64,000 nt of DNA from NCBI RefSeq assembly GCF_016107655.1, contig NZ_JABASX010000012.1, positions 36,866 to 100,865 of the forward strand. Reading direction: 5' to 3'. A program made the translations under genes and the position numbers. This document shows, piece after piece, positions 43,573 to 52,235 of this stretch. Below the pieces are notes generated by a model, which was not told where the DNA came from, did no database searches, and was given only the letters and a program-made list of their open reading frames with translations. The first letter of the stretch is position 1; each line of letters starts with the position of its first letter. The DNA is from Brevibacterium antiquum. Lineage in GTDB: Bacteria > Actinomycetota > Actinomycetes > Actinomycetales > Brevibacteriaceae.

Positions 43573-46500
43573 GGTCCTTATGATTCTGTGTTGGTGATCC
43601 ACGGTCTTCCATCTGTTTCCAGTCATCGAGGCCTTTGCCCGGATACCAGATCTTCTGATCCCAGATGACGTATTTCATGTTCAGCTCCTTGGCATTTTGT
43701 TGCAGATACTTCGCAACTCTGCCGCCCAATTCGGCGTCGTTCTTTCCAGAGTCGTTGATCATGATGTCGAGGGCGTTGCCGGTGTAGTGATCGGATTTGT
43801 TGCCGATCCACGACGATTTACGAACACCGCCAAAGGACTTCAACTCCTTCTCATCGAATTCGCCGCAGATAGCTCGGGCGACTCGGATGATGCCGTCCTG
43901 AGCACCCTCGATCTGCTTCTCCACTCTCGGGCACTCCTCATTGCTGAGATCTCCACCCGTGACCTTGTCGCCAGGCTCTTTGCCTGCCGTCTCGCAGGCG
44001 GCATTGTCAGCCCCGCCGTTGTCGGGTTTCGGCTTGTTCCCACCGACCTTGGCGCCGTTGGAGTTGAGGAAGTCATCAGCATCGGCAGTGTTGTGTTCAC
44101 GACCGGGTCCCGTGAACTCACCGGTACGCAACTCAAGGTGAAGGTGTGGACCAGTGCCGATGCCGGTGTTGCCGGAGACGCCGATGATCTCGCCGGCTTG
44201 AACCTTGTCACCGACCTTGACGTTCTGCTTGTCCTGGTGGGCATAGGCGTAGCCGAGAGTCTCGCCGTTCCAGGTTCCTTTCACAATCGTGTAGTTGCCG
44301 TAGCCGCTCATCCACCCGGAGAAGGTCACCGTGCCATCGAACATGGCTGGCAGGTCGGTGCCGATGGGCATTCCATAGTCGGTGCCTGCGTGGAACTTGC
44401 CCCAGCGGGACTTGCGGTCAGATGTCTTGGGGTGTTTGCCCTGAGGCTTGACCAGCTTGCCTGATGACTTGCCGCCGTCTTCGCTCGAGTCATCACCGTC
44501 GTCTCCTGGCTCATCGGCGACAGTGTCAGCATTGCCTTCGTCGGACTTGCCACCCGGCTCGCCTCCGCCGTATTCCTTGAACTTCTTGCGGAACTCGTCG
44601 AGATAGCTCATCGTCACTGCGGGCAGGTCCGGGTATTTCTGCAGATTGCCCTCGCCGGAGTTGTGGGCGATCATCAGAGCCTCGAGCTCAGTGAGGTCTT
44701 TCGCGTAGGCAGCGTCCCGATTCGCCTTACGCATACCGCGGACAGTGGCCAATCGCTTGTCGAAATACTTCGCTCCGTATTCGGAGTGTATGAGGGGTTC
44801 CTTGACGTCCCAGGTGCCGTTGTTGTTCTTGTCGGTTGAGAACCCGCCTCCGTAAATCTCCGTCCAGATGGCCTCGTTGATTTGGAAGAGACCCCACGTA
44901 CCGCCATTGCTGTCGCTGGCGAAGAGGTCAGGACGGAAGTCGGTTTCGCGGTCCATGATGTAGGCGAAGAATGCGGCAGGGATTTTCGTCTTCGACGATG
45001 CCGCAGCCTTCTCAATCCACGGGATCGCTTTCTTCGGTACACCCTTGCCGTCAAATGATCCGCCGTCGCCGGTGCCCGAACCACCCGGTGGTTCGCAGTC
45101 GACTCCGAACCACCAATTCTGGGCATTCTTGACCAGGCTATCGGCGGTGTCCTCGATACCAGTCAGCGGCAGCTTTTTCACCGCTTCGGTGTAGACGTCA
45201 ACCATCGAGGCGTTGGAATCGCGGGCGTTGTCGGGAATGTACCCTTTGCCTGTGCCGTCTCGCTGGGCCCCCTGAGACAAGGTGGCGATGAGGCCGGGTT
45301 TTTTCGTGTTCTTCTTGATCTCTTTGGCCACGATCCTGGCCATGAACTTTTCGAACGCCTCATCGTTGACGAGATCGTCTTCATCGGCGCCGAGCTCTTC
45401 GACCTTGTCGAGGTCGACGTCGTAGCTCAGGGTTCCGGTGACCTCATCACTGCTGTCAGCGGCGACCGGTGCCGCGAGGGTCGCCGACGTGGGCGACTGG
45501 TTCAGAGATGTCGTAGCAAGGTCGGCGGGCGAATAGCTCTGCGGTTCGACGGTCTTCTCATCATCATTTCCGTCAGAGTCATCGTCCTTGCTATCGCCGT
45601 CATCTCCATTGGGAACATCGGCAGTTTCAGGTTTGGCCCAGTACTTGTCAATGACGGACATGCCCAGAGAGAACTCGATGTCCTCGCCCTTGCCGTCGAA
45701 CATGTGTACGGCTTTGTTGCCCACGCTTCTGGCATGGTCATGGATGGACTCGGTCACGGTTGTTGAGGTCTCGTCGACCTTATCCTTGACTTTGCCTTTG
45801 ACCCATTTGCCTCCCTTGTAGACCAAAACACTGGTGTCTTTGACCTGTTCGACTCCGGCGCCAGAGGCATCGCCGGAAACCGCCCGTTGGTAGTTCTCAT
45901 ACGTGCCGAAGGCGAATTCGCCCAGGGTCGAGTCGCTGATCGATTTCAGAGTGCTGGTGAGCATTGTCAGGGCCATAAACCCGGCGGTGAAGGCCAGTGC
46001 CGCTGCTCCGACGAAGCCGAAGATCCCGATCTTGAGGGTGTTCTTAAACGCCCGAGTCTTGAACACGCCTTTGAGCGCTCCGACTGCGGCTTTGACTCCG
46101 ATCGTCGTCAGTTCGCCCTTGCCCGTTTTGGCGCCGTCGTAGGCTCCGCGCGCAGTCTCCTTGGCAACTGTGGAGATGTCTGACTTGGCAGCCTTCCCCG
46201 CTAAAGTCTTTGGATTCCACTTCGTCATGCCTGTGGCCGAAGCCATCTTTCCGGCAGCCCCGCCGAACCCCTTGGCTGGGTCGTCGAGAGCGTTGTCGAT
46301 GGCGGTATCGGCAGTGCCGATGACGTGGGCGTCGACGGACTTCTCGGCCTTGCCGATTGGATTGGTGGCACCGGGGGTGGACGGTGATTTGTCGCTTGGG
46401 GAAGAACCGGACACCGGCGAGTTCGTAGATGGTTTGGCATCGGGTGTGGAAGCGCTGGGCTTCTTCTGGCTCAGGCCACCCGGCAAGGAGGGAGTCTTTC

Positions 46501-46978
46501 CCTCTCCTGATTTGGCGTCTGCGGAGGCGAGATCACTGATGGCACCGGTGCCCGCGGCAAGCCCTTCACCGATGCTGTCGGTGATCTTGTCGACACCAGT
46601 GGCGTCGGGATCGGTCGTATTGAGCTTGCCGCCCGTGGCTTGAGCCTGATCGATGTTGTCAGCCAGCCCACTGAGCGTTTGGGCTTTGTCATCGTTGGTG
46701 GGCAGGGGGGAAGACTCGGCAGCATCGGCTGCCTTGCGCAGGCCATCAGTCGTCTTCTGAGAATCGTAGGCAGGACGGGCTGGTGTCGCGGGGGCAGAGA
46801 TGTCAGGACCGGTTGTTTCCTGCTGTGTTGCAGCTTCTTCGTCGAGTGCAGCCTGCTTACGTTGAGCACGCTCGGCATCAGTGGGCGCGAACAACCGACC
46901 CTTATCACCAGAGCTGGTTGAAGCAGGTGCGGGTGTGGGCCGCCGCGGCCCATTCGTTGTCTTGTCATCTTCGGTCAA
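43547..46978 (-). CDS. Triple cell-wall hydrolase of the T4SS (transglycosylase, M23 peptidase, M15-like domain)
   Basis: A 1143-residue protein. About 320 residues of Pro/Ser/Ala-rich cytoplasmic sequence and one helix (IGIFGFVGAAALAFTAGFMALTML). Outside: a lysozyme-like transglycosylase (Glu in AYIMDRETDF, then NGGTWGLFQI, HNSGEGN), a LytM/M23 peptidase (HAGTDYG and GPHLHLEL give the zinc site), and a C-terminal M15/VanY-like domain (SDHYTGNALDIM, NHKDHVHFS). It probably opens the wall for the transfer channel. A VirB1-like role is clear; three activities in one chain is unusual. It starts after the promoter motif at 46997. Confidence 0.9.
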   Translation of the reverse strand: MTEDDKTTNGPRRPTPAPASTSSGDKGRLFAPTDAERAQRKQAALDEEAATQQETTGPDISAPATPARPAYDSQKTTDGLRKAADAAESSPLPTNDDKAQTLSGLADNIDQAQATGGKLNTTDPDATGVDKITDSIGEGLAAGTGAISDLASADAKSGEGKTPSLPGGLSQKKPSASTPDAKPSTNSPVSGSSPSDKSPSTPGATNPIGKAEKSVDAHVIGTADTAIDNALDDPAKGFGGAAGKMASATGMTKWNPKTLAGKAAKSDISTVAKETARGAYDGAKTGKGELTTIGVKAAVGALKGVFKTRAFKNTLKIGIFGFVGAAALAFTAGFMALTMLTSTLKSISDSTLGEFAFGTYENYQRAVSGDASGAGVEQVKDTSVLVYKGGKWVKGKVKDKVDETSTTVTESIHDHARSVGNKAVHMFDGKGEDIEFSLGMSVIDKYWAKPETADVPNGDDGDSKDDDSDGNDDEKTVEPQSYSPADLATTSLNQSPTSATLAAPVAADSSDEVTGTLSYDVDLDKVEELGADEDDLVNDEAFEKFMARIVAKEIKKNTKKPGLIATLSQGAQRDGTGKGYIPDNARDSNASMVDVYTEAVKKLPLTGIEDTADSLVKNAQNWWFGVDCEPPGGSGTGDGGSFDGKGVPKKAIPWIEKAAASSKTKIPAAFFAYIMDRETDFRPDLFASDSNGGTWGLFQINEAIWTEIYGGGFSTDKNNNGTWDVKEPLIHSEYGAKYFDKRLATVRGMRKANRDAAYAKDLTELEALMIAHNSGEGNLQKYPDLPAVTMSYLDEFRKKFKEYGGGEPGGKSDEGNADTVADEPGDDGDDSSEDGGKSSGKLVKPQGKHPKTSDRKSRWGKFHAGTDYGMPIGTDLPAMFDGTVTFSGWMSGYGNYTIVKGTWNGETLGYAYAHQDKQNVKVGDKVQAGEIIGVSGNTGIGTGPHLHLELRTGEFTGPGREHNTADADDFLNSNGAKVGGNKPKPDNGGADNAACETAGKEPGDKVTGGDLSNEECPRVEKQIEGAQDGIIRVARAICGEFDEKELKSFGGVRKSSWIGNKSDHYTGNALDIMINDSGKNDAELGGRVAKYLQQNAKELNMKYVIWDQKIWYPGKGLDDWKQMEDRGSPTQNHKDHVHFSLKH

Positions 46979-46996
46979 AATTCCCCCTCACCTTTG

Positions 46997-47013
46997 TCTA
47001 TGCGCCGAAATTC
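46997..47013 (-). promoter_or_regulatory. Repeated promoter-like motif GGCGCATAGA, copy 2
   Basis: The minus strand reads GAATTTCGGCGCATAGACAA, 20 bases upstream of the wall-hydrolase start. It matches the motifs at 39731 and 61325 and implies a new transcript for 46978-42263, in addition to read-through from 49861. Confidence 0.55.
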
Positions 47014-47023
47014 GGGGCAGTGC

Positions 47024-47506
47024 TCAAATGCCTTGATATCGCTGGCCCGGTTGAGTCCGGTTGCCGTCGGGGAAGTAGCGACGACGGCGCAGTGCGATGA
47101 GCCCTGTTGTGAGCCGGGTAGGCACGTGATTGGACTTGGCGAGGTTGCACTTGGCACACGCGGCGACATAATTGCTCATCGTCGTCGCCCCTCCACGGGA
47201 CCAAGGGAAGAAGTGGTCACCGTGCTCGGCTCGCCTGCGACAGCGCATGAGCCCGAAGAGTTTCGGCATCTCACACCGATTCTCAGCCCGGACCATCCCC
47301 TCTCGGCGTTGGTCGGAGGTGAAGAGCCGTGTGGGGTCGGTCGTCGAGGTCCGCCGTGCCATTGCTCGGGCAATGACTATGACGATGAGGACGGCCGCCA
47401 GGACGAACGTGGCTGCGGTGTGTGCCGATAGCCAGGTGACGACAGCGGTGATGACGTCGATGAGACTGCCAGCTCCGTCCACGAAGGCGTCGATGTCGAG
47501 ATCCAT
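47024..47506 (-). CDS. Membrane-anchored HNH endonuclease
   Basis: A 160-residue protein with an N-terminal helix (TWLSAHTAATFVLAAVLIVIVIARA) and a compact HNH domain: ENRCEMPKLFGLMRCRR, HGDHFFPWSRGGATTMSNYVAACAKCNLAKSNH, which has the zinc Cys pairs and the His-Asn-His core. HNH enzymes on conjugative elements may nick or degrade DNA; a membrane anchor is unusual and would place it at the transfer site. Start ATG 47506 overlaps the upstream stop codon. Confidence 0.78.
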   Translation of the reverse strand: MDLDIDAFVDGAGSLIDVITAVVTWLSAHTAATFVLAAVLIVIVIARAMARRTSTTDPTRLFTSDQRREGMVRAENRCEMPKLFGLMRCRRRAEHGDHFFPWSRGGATTMSNYVAACAKCNLAKSNHVPTRLTTGLIALRRRRYFPDGNRTQPGQRYQGI

Positions 47507-48603
47507 CACCGATCGAGCTCCCTGCCTTCTTCCTCACCGTCAGGTTCATTGCCACCGGAAAAATTGGCTTCAGCCCAAGCGGGATCGCTGGGGTCGCCGA
47601 GGTCTTCGTATGCATGGATGATGTCGAGGAGGACGCGAAGGAACCCGACATACTCTGTCCGGATCGCGGTGAACAGGTCAGTCAGGGGTGGAATGGCCTC
47701 GTCGATGAACTCGTCATAGGAGCCGGAGAAGCCCTGAACCTTCGCCCTGTGCTCGGCAAGCACATCGACCATCGTGGTGTAGCCGTCTGGCAATTTGAAG
47801 TCGGAGGAGTCGACGCTGCGATACATCACCTCAGCCATCTTCAGCAGGGACGTTACCTCGGTGCGCAGTGGAGTGAGCGAGTCCCCATTGTGTGCCGTGT
47901 CGGTATAGCGAACGGGGTCTGAGAACACGTCGAGGATGGTCAGTGAGTCCTCCGCCACTCGGTAGTACGAGGCGCCCAGCAGCGGTTCACGGATCTCGGT
48001 CGCTGTCAGAAGGGCCCAATCCTGAGCCTCGGGGTAGGCGAAATACGGGCTGAGGTCGATGGAATCGAGAACAGGATCTGCCTCACCTGCCAGCCAAGCA
48101 GCGACTCTCGAGTGGGTGCGCTGATCCGTCGAAGCCAAACCGTAAAGGCCGAGCACATCAAGCCACCCACCGGTTGCTGTGTCATACATGCCGGCTGCGG
48201 AGAGTTCGAGGAAGATGCGCACCATTGCCGATTCGCTGTCTTCGATGGCATCGACGTAGCCGTTGTCATTTTCTGAGAACCGGGGCTTGGTCAGCTCGGT
48301 CGGCAGCCACATGATCGGATGCCACATGAAAGAAGCATTGATGTGCCGGAACCGTTTGCGGATGTCGTAGGCATCACCGTCACGGATGAGGTGGGGGTGG
48401 AAGAAGGGCAATGGGAGCTTCGACATCGGTGAAGTCATCAGCTCCTCGTGGTCGATGCCCGAAGCTTCTTGGAAGTCCGCGTAGAGCCTCGACGTCGTTA
48501 CTGGGTCGCGGGGGAGGAGGGCCCAATCGTCTGCACGCAGCAGGAACTGTCTGCGAGGGACATCGGTTGGCAGGTCTTGGCGGGTGGCGCTATACAAGTT
48601 CAA
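47506..48603 (-). CDS. Hypothetical ICE protein, 365 residues
   Basis: An acidic soluble protein that I do not recognise. It is rich in aromatic and Asp residues, with segments such as RHINASFMWHPIMWLPTEL and LLKMAEVMYRSVDSSDF, no transmembrane helix and no clear enzyme motif. It overlaps genes on both sides (14 bases with the nuclease gene, a few bases with the HNH gene), so it belongs to the 49861-47024 operon and may be a plasmid-type host-interaction or structural protein. Confidence 0.7.
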   Translation of the reverse strand: MNLYSATRQDLPTDVPRRQFLLRADDWALLPRDPVTTSRLYADFQEASGIDHEELMTSPMSKLPLPFFHPHLIRDGDAYDIRKRFRHINASFMWHPIMWLPTELTKPRFSENDNGYVDAIEDSESAMVRIFLELSAAGMYDTATGGWLDVLGLYGLASTDQRTHSRVAAWLAGEADPVLDSIDLSPYFAYPEAQDWALLTATEIREPLLGASYYRVAEDSLTILDVFSDPVRYTDTAHNGDSLTPLRTEVTSLLKMAEVMYRSVDSSDFKLPDGYTTMVDVLAEHRAKVQGFSGSYDEFIDEAIPPLTDLFTAIRTEYVGFLRVLLDIIHAYEDLGDPSDPAWAEANFSGGNEPDGEEEGRELDR

Positions 48604-49180
48604 CAGAATCTCCTTTTCGAGGTGCGGTCATCGGCAGAGTGTTGGCATCAGCGAGTTCCAGATATGAGGTTTCGAAGGCCTCGAATGTGCCAACGATCGT
48701 CACGGGGTCGCTGGTCAGCGTCGCCCACCGGTGACTGCGGGGATAAGCACGGTAGCCGTACGGGCCGGCATCGTCGGTGATCCAAGCCTTGAGCTTCGAT
48801 ATGGTGCCGAATTGTGCGACGTGTTCTACTCCGGGGAGGGCTAGTGCCATGTCGGGGGTATAGGAGGCGAGTACTCTCACGCTGCCCTTGCGAGCACCTT
48901 CGATGATCGACATTCCGACGCCGTGGTTCTTGAAACCATTGGTAGCTTGCTCGGCGGCACCATAGGCGGCTTGTCTCACAGCACCACCGAGGTTGGAGGC
49001 TTTGAAGTATTTGACCTGGACGGCGAATCCGTCGAGGACGAAGAGGTCGCCGCGATCATGGGGTTGGCCAGCGTTCTTCCCACGTTGTGCGCCCGGGACG
49101 AGATGGTCAGCAAGTCGGGTCTCGAACAGAGCGAGGACCTCACGCTCTCCGCGGTCGCCCTTATTCTTTGAGGAGTTCAC
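48590..49180 (-). CDS. PD-(D/E)XK-type nuclease
   Basis: A 196-residue protein with restriction-endonuclease fold features: GDRGEREVLALFETRL (helix with Glu), HDRGDLFVLDGFAVQVKYFKA (Asp then Q-V-K, the D...(E/Q)XK site). This resembles Holliday-junction or Mrr-like nucleases found on phages and ICEs. The C-terminal half is beta-rich and unassigned. The gene overlaps the next one downstream by 14 bases and the upstream frameshifted gene by 4. Confidence 0.75.
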   Translation of the reverse strand: MNSSKNKGDRGEREVLALFETRLADHLVPGAQRGKNAGQPHDRGDLFVLDGFAVQVKYFKASNLGGAVRQAAYGAAEQATNGFKNHGVGMSIIEGARKGSVRVLASYTPDMALALPGVEHVAQFGTISKLKAWITDDAGPYGYRAYPRSHRWATLTSDPVTIVGTFEAFETSYLELADANTLPMTAPRKGDSVELV

Positions 49181-49553
49181 GACATGGCCGCCTTTCGTGC
49201 GGGATTGTTGAGGTCAAGGTCGTCTGTGACCACGTGGTTGCACCAGGCAGGGAGACTGCGCTCCTCGATGTCGAGTCCCGCGCGAGTGGCGGCTTTGATG
49301 CCCAATGTCATCCCCGGCGTGATCCCACGATCGATGTAGACGGCGACACCTTCAGCTCCGGCCATCCATTCGAGGTTTGCTTCGATGCCCAGTCCGCGTT
49401 CGTACTCATCAGAGTCCGCGACTGGGTGTAGAGCATGTGAGAGGCGAAAGGAGCTTCTCCGCGCATGAGCGAGTCATGCATTGCGGCCCTGGCGTAGGCC
49501 AAGTTCGTTGGGGTGTCACCGGCGAAAGGGGATTCGAGAACCATTCGTCTCAC
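49177..49553 (-). pseudogene. Frameshifted nucleoside deoxyribosyltransferase-like (DUF4406/DUF7768-type) gene
   Basis: Frame 1 reads MVLESPFAGDTPTNLAYARAAM and ...HMLYTQ; frame 2 continues VADSDEYERGLGIEANLEW then MAGAEGVAVYIDRGITPGM to the end. Together they give a complete phage-type protein of about 125 residues. One base appears missing near 49427. It may be a sequence error or a real loss. The start GTG 49553 overlaps the upstream stop (GTGA); ATG 49544 is also possible. Confidence 0.78.
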
Positions 49554-49861
49554 CGCTGAGCCTCGGAGCCGGTTTCAGCAGTCGAGATGCAGTCATCTGA
49601 ATCGTCGGAGTTCGAGGCGCGAAGCACGGCCAGAGCATTATCCTGGTTGCCGTCTTCGATACTGTCCGACAGCGAGTTCAGCAGCGTCATTGACGACTTG
49701 TGTGAGGCGGCCAGTGCTTCGATGAGAGGAAAGACTGGTCCGTTGGTCCTGCGCCAGGTGATCACTGCGTCATGGGCCGCGTAGGAAGCGGTCATGAGGC
49801 CGAGCAGATCCCCGGCGTCGACGGTGATCTTAGTGGAGGTGTTGGTGGGATTCGTTGTCAT
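49550..49861 (-). CDS. Hypothetical first gene of the 49861-47024 operon
   Basis: A 103-residue protein without recognised domain: Thr-rich start (MTTNPTNTSTKITVDAGDLLG), a helical middle with HDAVITWRR and LNSLSDSIEDGN, and an acidic Ser/Asp tail. It precedes the frameshifted gene with a GTGA overlap. TATAGC lies four bases before ATG 49861, the same leaderless spacing as in the tagged genes. Confidence 0.62.
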   Translation of the reverse strand: MTTNPTNTSTKITVDAGDLLGLMTASYAAHDAVITWRRTNGPVFPLIEALAASHKSSMTLLNSLSDSIEDGNQDNALAVLRASNSDDSDDCISTAETGSEAQR

Positions 49862-49875
49862 ACCTGCTATAGAGC
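49862..49875 (-). promoter_or_regulatory. Leaderless-type -10 before 49861 operon
   Basis: The minus strand reads GCTCTATAGCAGGT directly before ATG 49861. TATAGC is a good -10; with four bases to the start codon, the mRNA would have almost no leader. The upstream GCCGCACG box of tagged genes is not present here. Confidence 0.5.
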
Positions 49876-49964
49876 ACGCCCGCGAGTGTGGCTACTCAAA
49901 ACAGCAAGAAAAATACTTAGAATAAGTGATCTATGGTGATGTTCGAATTAGAGGTGGTATGACA

Positions 49965-49993
49965 AATCCGGCCCTCTGAACGAAGGCCGGATT
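49965..49993 (-). terminator. Terminator after 50007-50414 gene
   Basis: AATCCGGCC (49965-49973) pairs with GGCCGGATT (49985-49993), 14 bases beyond the stop codon of the minus-strand gene ending at 50007. Confidence 0.7.
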
Positions 49994-50006
49994 GTGTTGA
50001 GCTGCG

Positions 50007-50414
50007 TCAGGCTCGGCGGGAGGTAATGAGCTCTCGACGAAGCCATTCGCGTGGGCCAGTCATAACTCTCACGCTTGACCGGGCGCCGCAGTGTTCGACG
50101 GCCGCCGAGGTGGAAGGGGAGTACTCTCGGCCCAGTGACGGCGCCGGTGTTGGTGCAAACGGCGCAGGCATGTTCCTGATCGTCACGACCTCGGATTGGC
50201 CCGAGCGGGTGATGATCTGGGAGACCGAATACGCGGGCCCGATCGGCAGGCGCCCAGAGGCAAGCCCGGCATCAAGGAAGTCTCGAGTTGGCCTGTCATG
50301 GGGGTTGGAGTCGTTGCCGTCAGCAAGGTTGAAACCGCCGACGCTGGGGCGTGTTTTGGCAGTCTCGGCGTACTGACCACCATCGGGGACTCCTGAGCCA
50401 ATTCTGTTCTGCAC
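50007..50414 (-). CDS. Small tagged ICE protein
   Basis: A 135-residue protein starting (GTG 50414) MQNRIGSGVPDGGQYAETAKTRP, a variant of the shared N-terminal tag. The remainder is Pro/Arg-rich and mostly without predicted structure (APFAPTPAPSLGREYSPS), with no recognised domain. AATAGA lies three bases before the GTG. It follows the larger tagged gene by 14 bases but seems to have its own promoter and its own terminator. Confidence 0.62.
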   Translation of the reverse strand: MQNRIGSGVPDGGQYAETAKTRPSVGGFNLADGNDSNPHDRPTRDFLDAGLASGRLPIGPAYSVSQIITRSGQSEVVTIRNMPAPFAPTPAPSLGREYSPSTSAAVEHCGARSSVRVMTGPREWLRRELITSRRA

Positions 50415-50428
50415 ACTTCTATTGTGCC

Positions 50429-51430
50429 CTATTTGCCCAATCTGGTCAGGCGGTTTGCCTTCAATCGTTCTTTTTCACCCTCGCGGAAGCGGGCAGAGTC
50501 TTCATCCTCGATGCGGGAGAAGGCGTAGAAATTTGTCTCGAAGTAGTCGGTCATCGAGTCCGATTCATCCATGCGATACGAGTTCGAGATTGAGTCGATG
50601 CGTGCCTGGAGCTCGACTGCTTCCGGTCGTTGACGCCTGCCCACATATGCCGGCTCCATGTCATCGACCGGCGCATAGATCTGGTCATCGGTCAGCCCCT
50701 GAACCTCGATGCTCAGTGCTGATGCACTGGACTTACGCACGCTGTAAGTCAGATCGGAGGGCAAGTATCCAGTCGCCGCTGCCTCTTTGATGTCTGCCCG
50801 GATGGCTTTGGCCGCCTCTGTCGTCGACATCGTCCTGTCGTATTTGTTGCCGTACATCGCGGGGGACTGGTAGCCATAGCGGTTGGCTGAGGTGGAAGCT
50901 CCGGTCGGGGTGAAAGGTGCCTGCGCGGCGTTGAGAATACCCATCTTGGCGTCGTTATCTTCAACGGCCTGTGCAATGATCTCGCCGTCTTCGCCCAGCT
51001 CCGAGTTGTTGACGGCAAACAGGTAGCGATCGAGGACCTTCTGGCGCTCGTCATCGTTCAAACTCGGCAAGCGCGACTTCAAATGCTCGGCAGCTGCCTG
51101 TCGATCTTCGCCACTATCGAAGGCCCACTGGGCGTCGAAGAATGCGCTGCGAGTCTGAGGGTGGACGTATCCGGGCAGGTTGATGGCATTGGGGTTGTCG
51201 GGGTGCTTGCCGGGTAGGTTACTACCGGCCAGAGACTCCGAGTCACTGGCAATATGACGCAGTGGTACCTCGGGCCCGTCGAAGCTATCTGTCGAGAGAT
51301 CTGGTTGGCCAGCCTCAGCGAAAGAGTCGTAGAAACCGCCGAGGTCTTCGATACTGGGTCGGGCCTTCGATGACTCCGAAAACTGGCCACCTTCGGGGAT
51401 GCCGGACTGGACGCGATTGAGATTGCTCAT
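50429..51430 (-). CDS. Tagged ICE protein with LPD29-like domain
   Basis: A 333-residue protein starting MSNLNRVQSGIPEGGQFSES. The middle is Asp/Pro-rich with LPGYVHPQTRSAFFDAQWAFDSGEDRQAAAEHL. Near residues 215-275, STTEAAKAIRADIKEAA, YSVRKSSASALSIEV and GLTDDQIYAPVDDM resemble the LPD29 domain of large polyvalent proteins, which travel on mobile elements. ATG 51430 is chosen because the tag begins there and the promoter box follows upstream; the frame extends 124 residues further without coding character. Confidence 0.72.
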   Translation of the reverse strand: MSNLNRVQSGIPEGGQFSESSKARPSIEDLGGFYDSFAEAGQPDLSTDSFDGPEVPLRHIASDSESLAGSNLPGKHPDNPNAINLPGYVHPQTRSAFFDAQWAFDSGEDRQAAAEHLKSRLPSLNDDERQKVLDRYLFAVNNSELGEDGEIIAQAVEDNDAKMGILNAAQAPFTPTGASTSANRYGYQSPAMYGNKYDRTMSTTEAAKAIRADIKEAAATGYLPSDLTYSVRKSSASALSIEVQGLTDDQIYAPVDDMEPAYVGRRQRPEAVELQARIDSISNSYRMDESDSMTDYFETNFYAFSRIEDEDSARFREGEKERLKANRLTRLGK

Positions 51431-51436
51431 GTCTTC

Positions 51437-51450
51437 TATACGTGCGGCAA
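51437..51450 (-). promoter_or_regulatory. Leaderless-type promoter of the tagged gene, copy 2
   Basis: TTGCCGCACGTATAGA, four bases, ATG 51430 on the minus strand; identical to copy 1 over 14 bases. Two strong hairpins lie directly upstream. Confidence 0.65.
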
Positions 51451-51460
51451 CGAGCAGACA

Positions 51461-51558
51461 CATCACCGCCCATCCGATGTGGCTTGCCCGGCGCAACGAA
51501 TGGGCGGTGATGAGAGACGGGCGGTCAGAGGCAGGAGAACGCTTGATTGACCGCCCGT
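51461..51558. terminator. Tandem hairpins upstream of the tagged gene
   Basis: CATCACCGCCCAT (51461-51473) pairs with ATGGGCGGTGATG (51500-51512). ACGGGCGGTCA (51517-51527) pairs with TGACCGCCCGT (51548-51558). Like the hairpin at 40889, they sit just beyond a tagged-gene promoter and probably insulate it. The gap 51451-51715 has no gene. Confidence 0.6.
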
Positions 51559-51715
51559 ACCAGCTATAGAGATCGCTACTAATCGTGGTTCTGCATAAAT
51601 TGGTAGAAGGACAGCCCGCGCTCCTTATTTTCAAAACGCGAACCATCCTTCGCTGTCTACCGAGCTGGGTCTGTGGCGTGGCGCACGGCGGGTGTTTCGA
51701 AGCTACGGACAAAGG

Positions 51716-51753
51716 AAGGACGGCACGCGCATGGGAGTACACGCGCCGTCCTT
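51716..51753 (-). terminator. Terminator after 51760-52206 gene
   Basis: AAGGACGGC (51716-51724) pairs with GCCGTCCTT (51745-51753), with further GCGC pairing inside, six bases beyond the stop codon. Confidence 0.75.
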
Positions 51754-51759
51754 CAAATC

Positions 51760-52206
51760 TCATTGTCGTGGGGAATGTTGATGGCTCCTTGTGCATCCCC
51801 AACGATTTCCATCGACGGAGTTCTGCATCCCCTCACGTGTAGCTTCGTGCCAATTCGGCGTGCGACGATCAGCGATGACGCTGGCAATCGCAATGACGGC
51901 AGAGCCGGTGATCACTGCCAGTCCCACTATCCACCCCAACTGGTATATCTGTTCAGTGGAGTACGTCAGATAGGCGGCGAAGAGCCCGACTGCCGGGGCG
52001 TAAAACGCGCAGATCACTTGCGGGCCATCACCGGAGTCGATGCGCGGCAGAATGAAGATGAAGAAGACAACGACAGTGGCGAGGAGGCCCAGCGCAGGCA
52101 GGATTGCGTTCAGATCGGTGGCCTGTTTCACCGCCTGCTCCCACTGCTGCTGCCAGTAACCATTACCGGTCTGCGCCTGGGAGAGGATGATCGTTGGCGT
52201 GTGCAC
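51760..52206 (-). CDS. Three-helix membrane protein of the ICE
   Basis: A 148-residue protein, about three helices (ILPALGLLATVVVFFIFILP, VICAFYAPAVGLFAAYLTY, LGWIVGLAVITGSAVIAIASVIA), then a polar C-terminus. No family recognised. GTG 52206 (VHTPTIIL) is preferred with GGAG about 11 bases upstream; TTG 52224 is in frame. The sequence CCGCACGT directly before the GTG recalls the tagged-gene promoter box. Confidence 0.62.
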   Translation of the reverse strand: MHTPTIILSQAQTGNGYWQQQWEQAVKQATDLNAILPALGLLATVVVFFIFILPRIDSGDGPQVICAFYAPAVGLFAAYLTYSTEQIYQLGWIVGLAVITGSAVIAIASVIADRRTPNWHEATREGMQNSVDGNRWGCTRSHQHSPRQ

Positions 52207-52235
52207 GTGCGGTACTCTCCTCAATCTGAGTGCTT

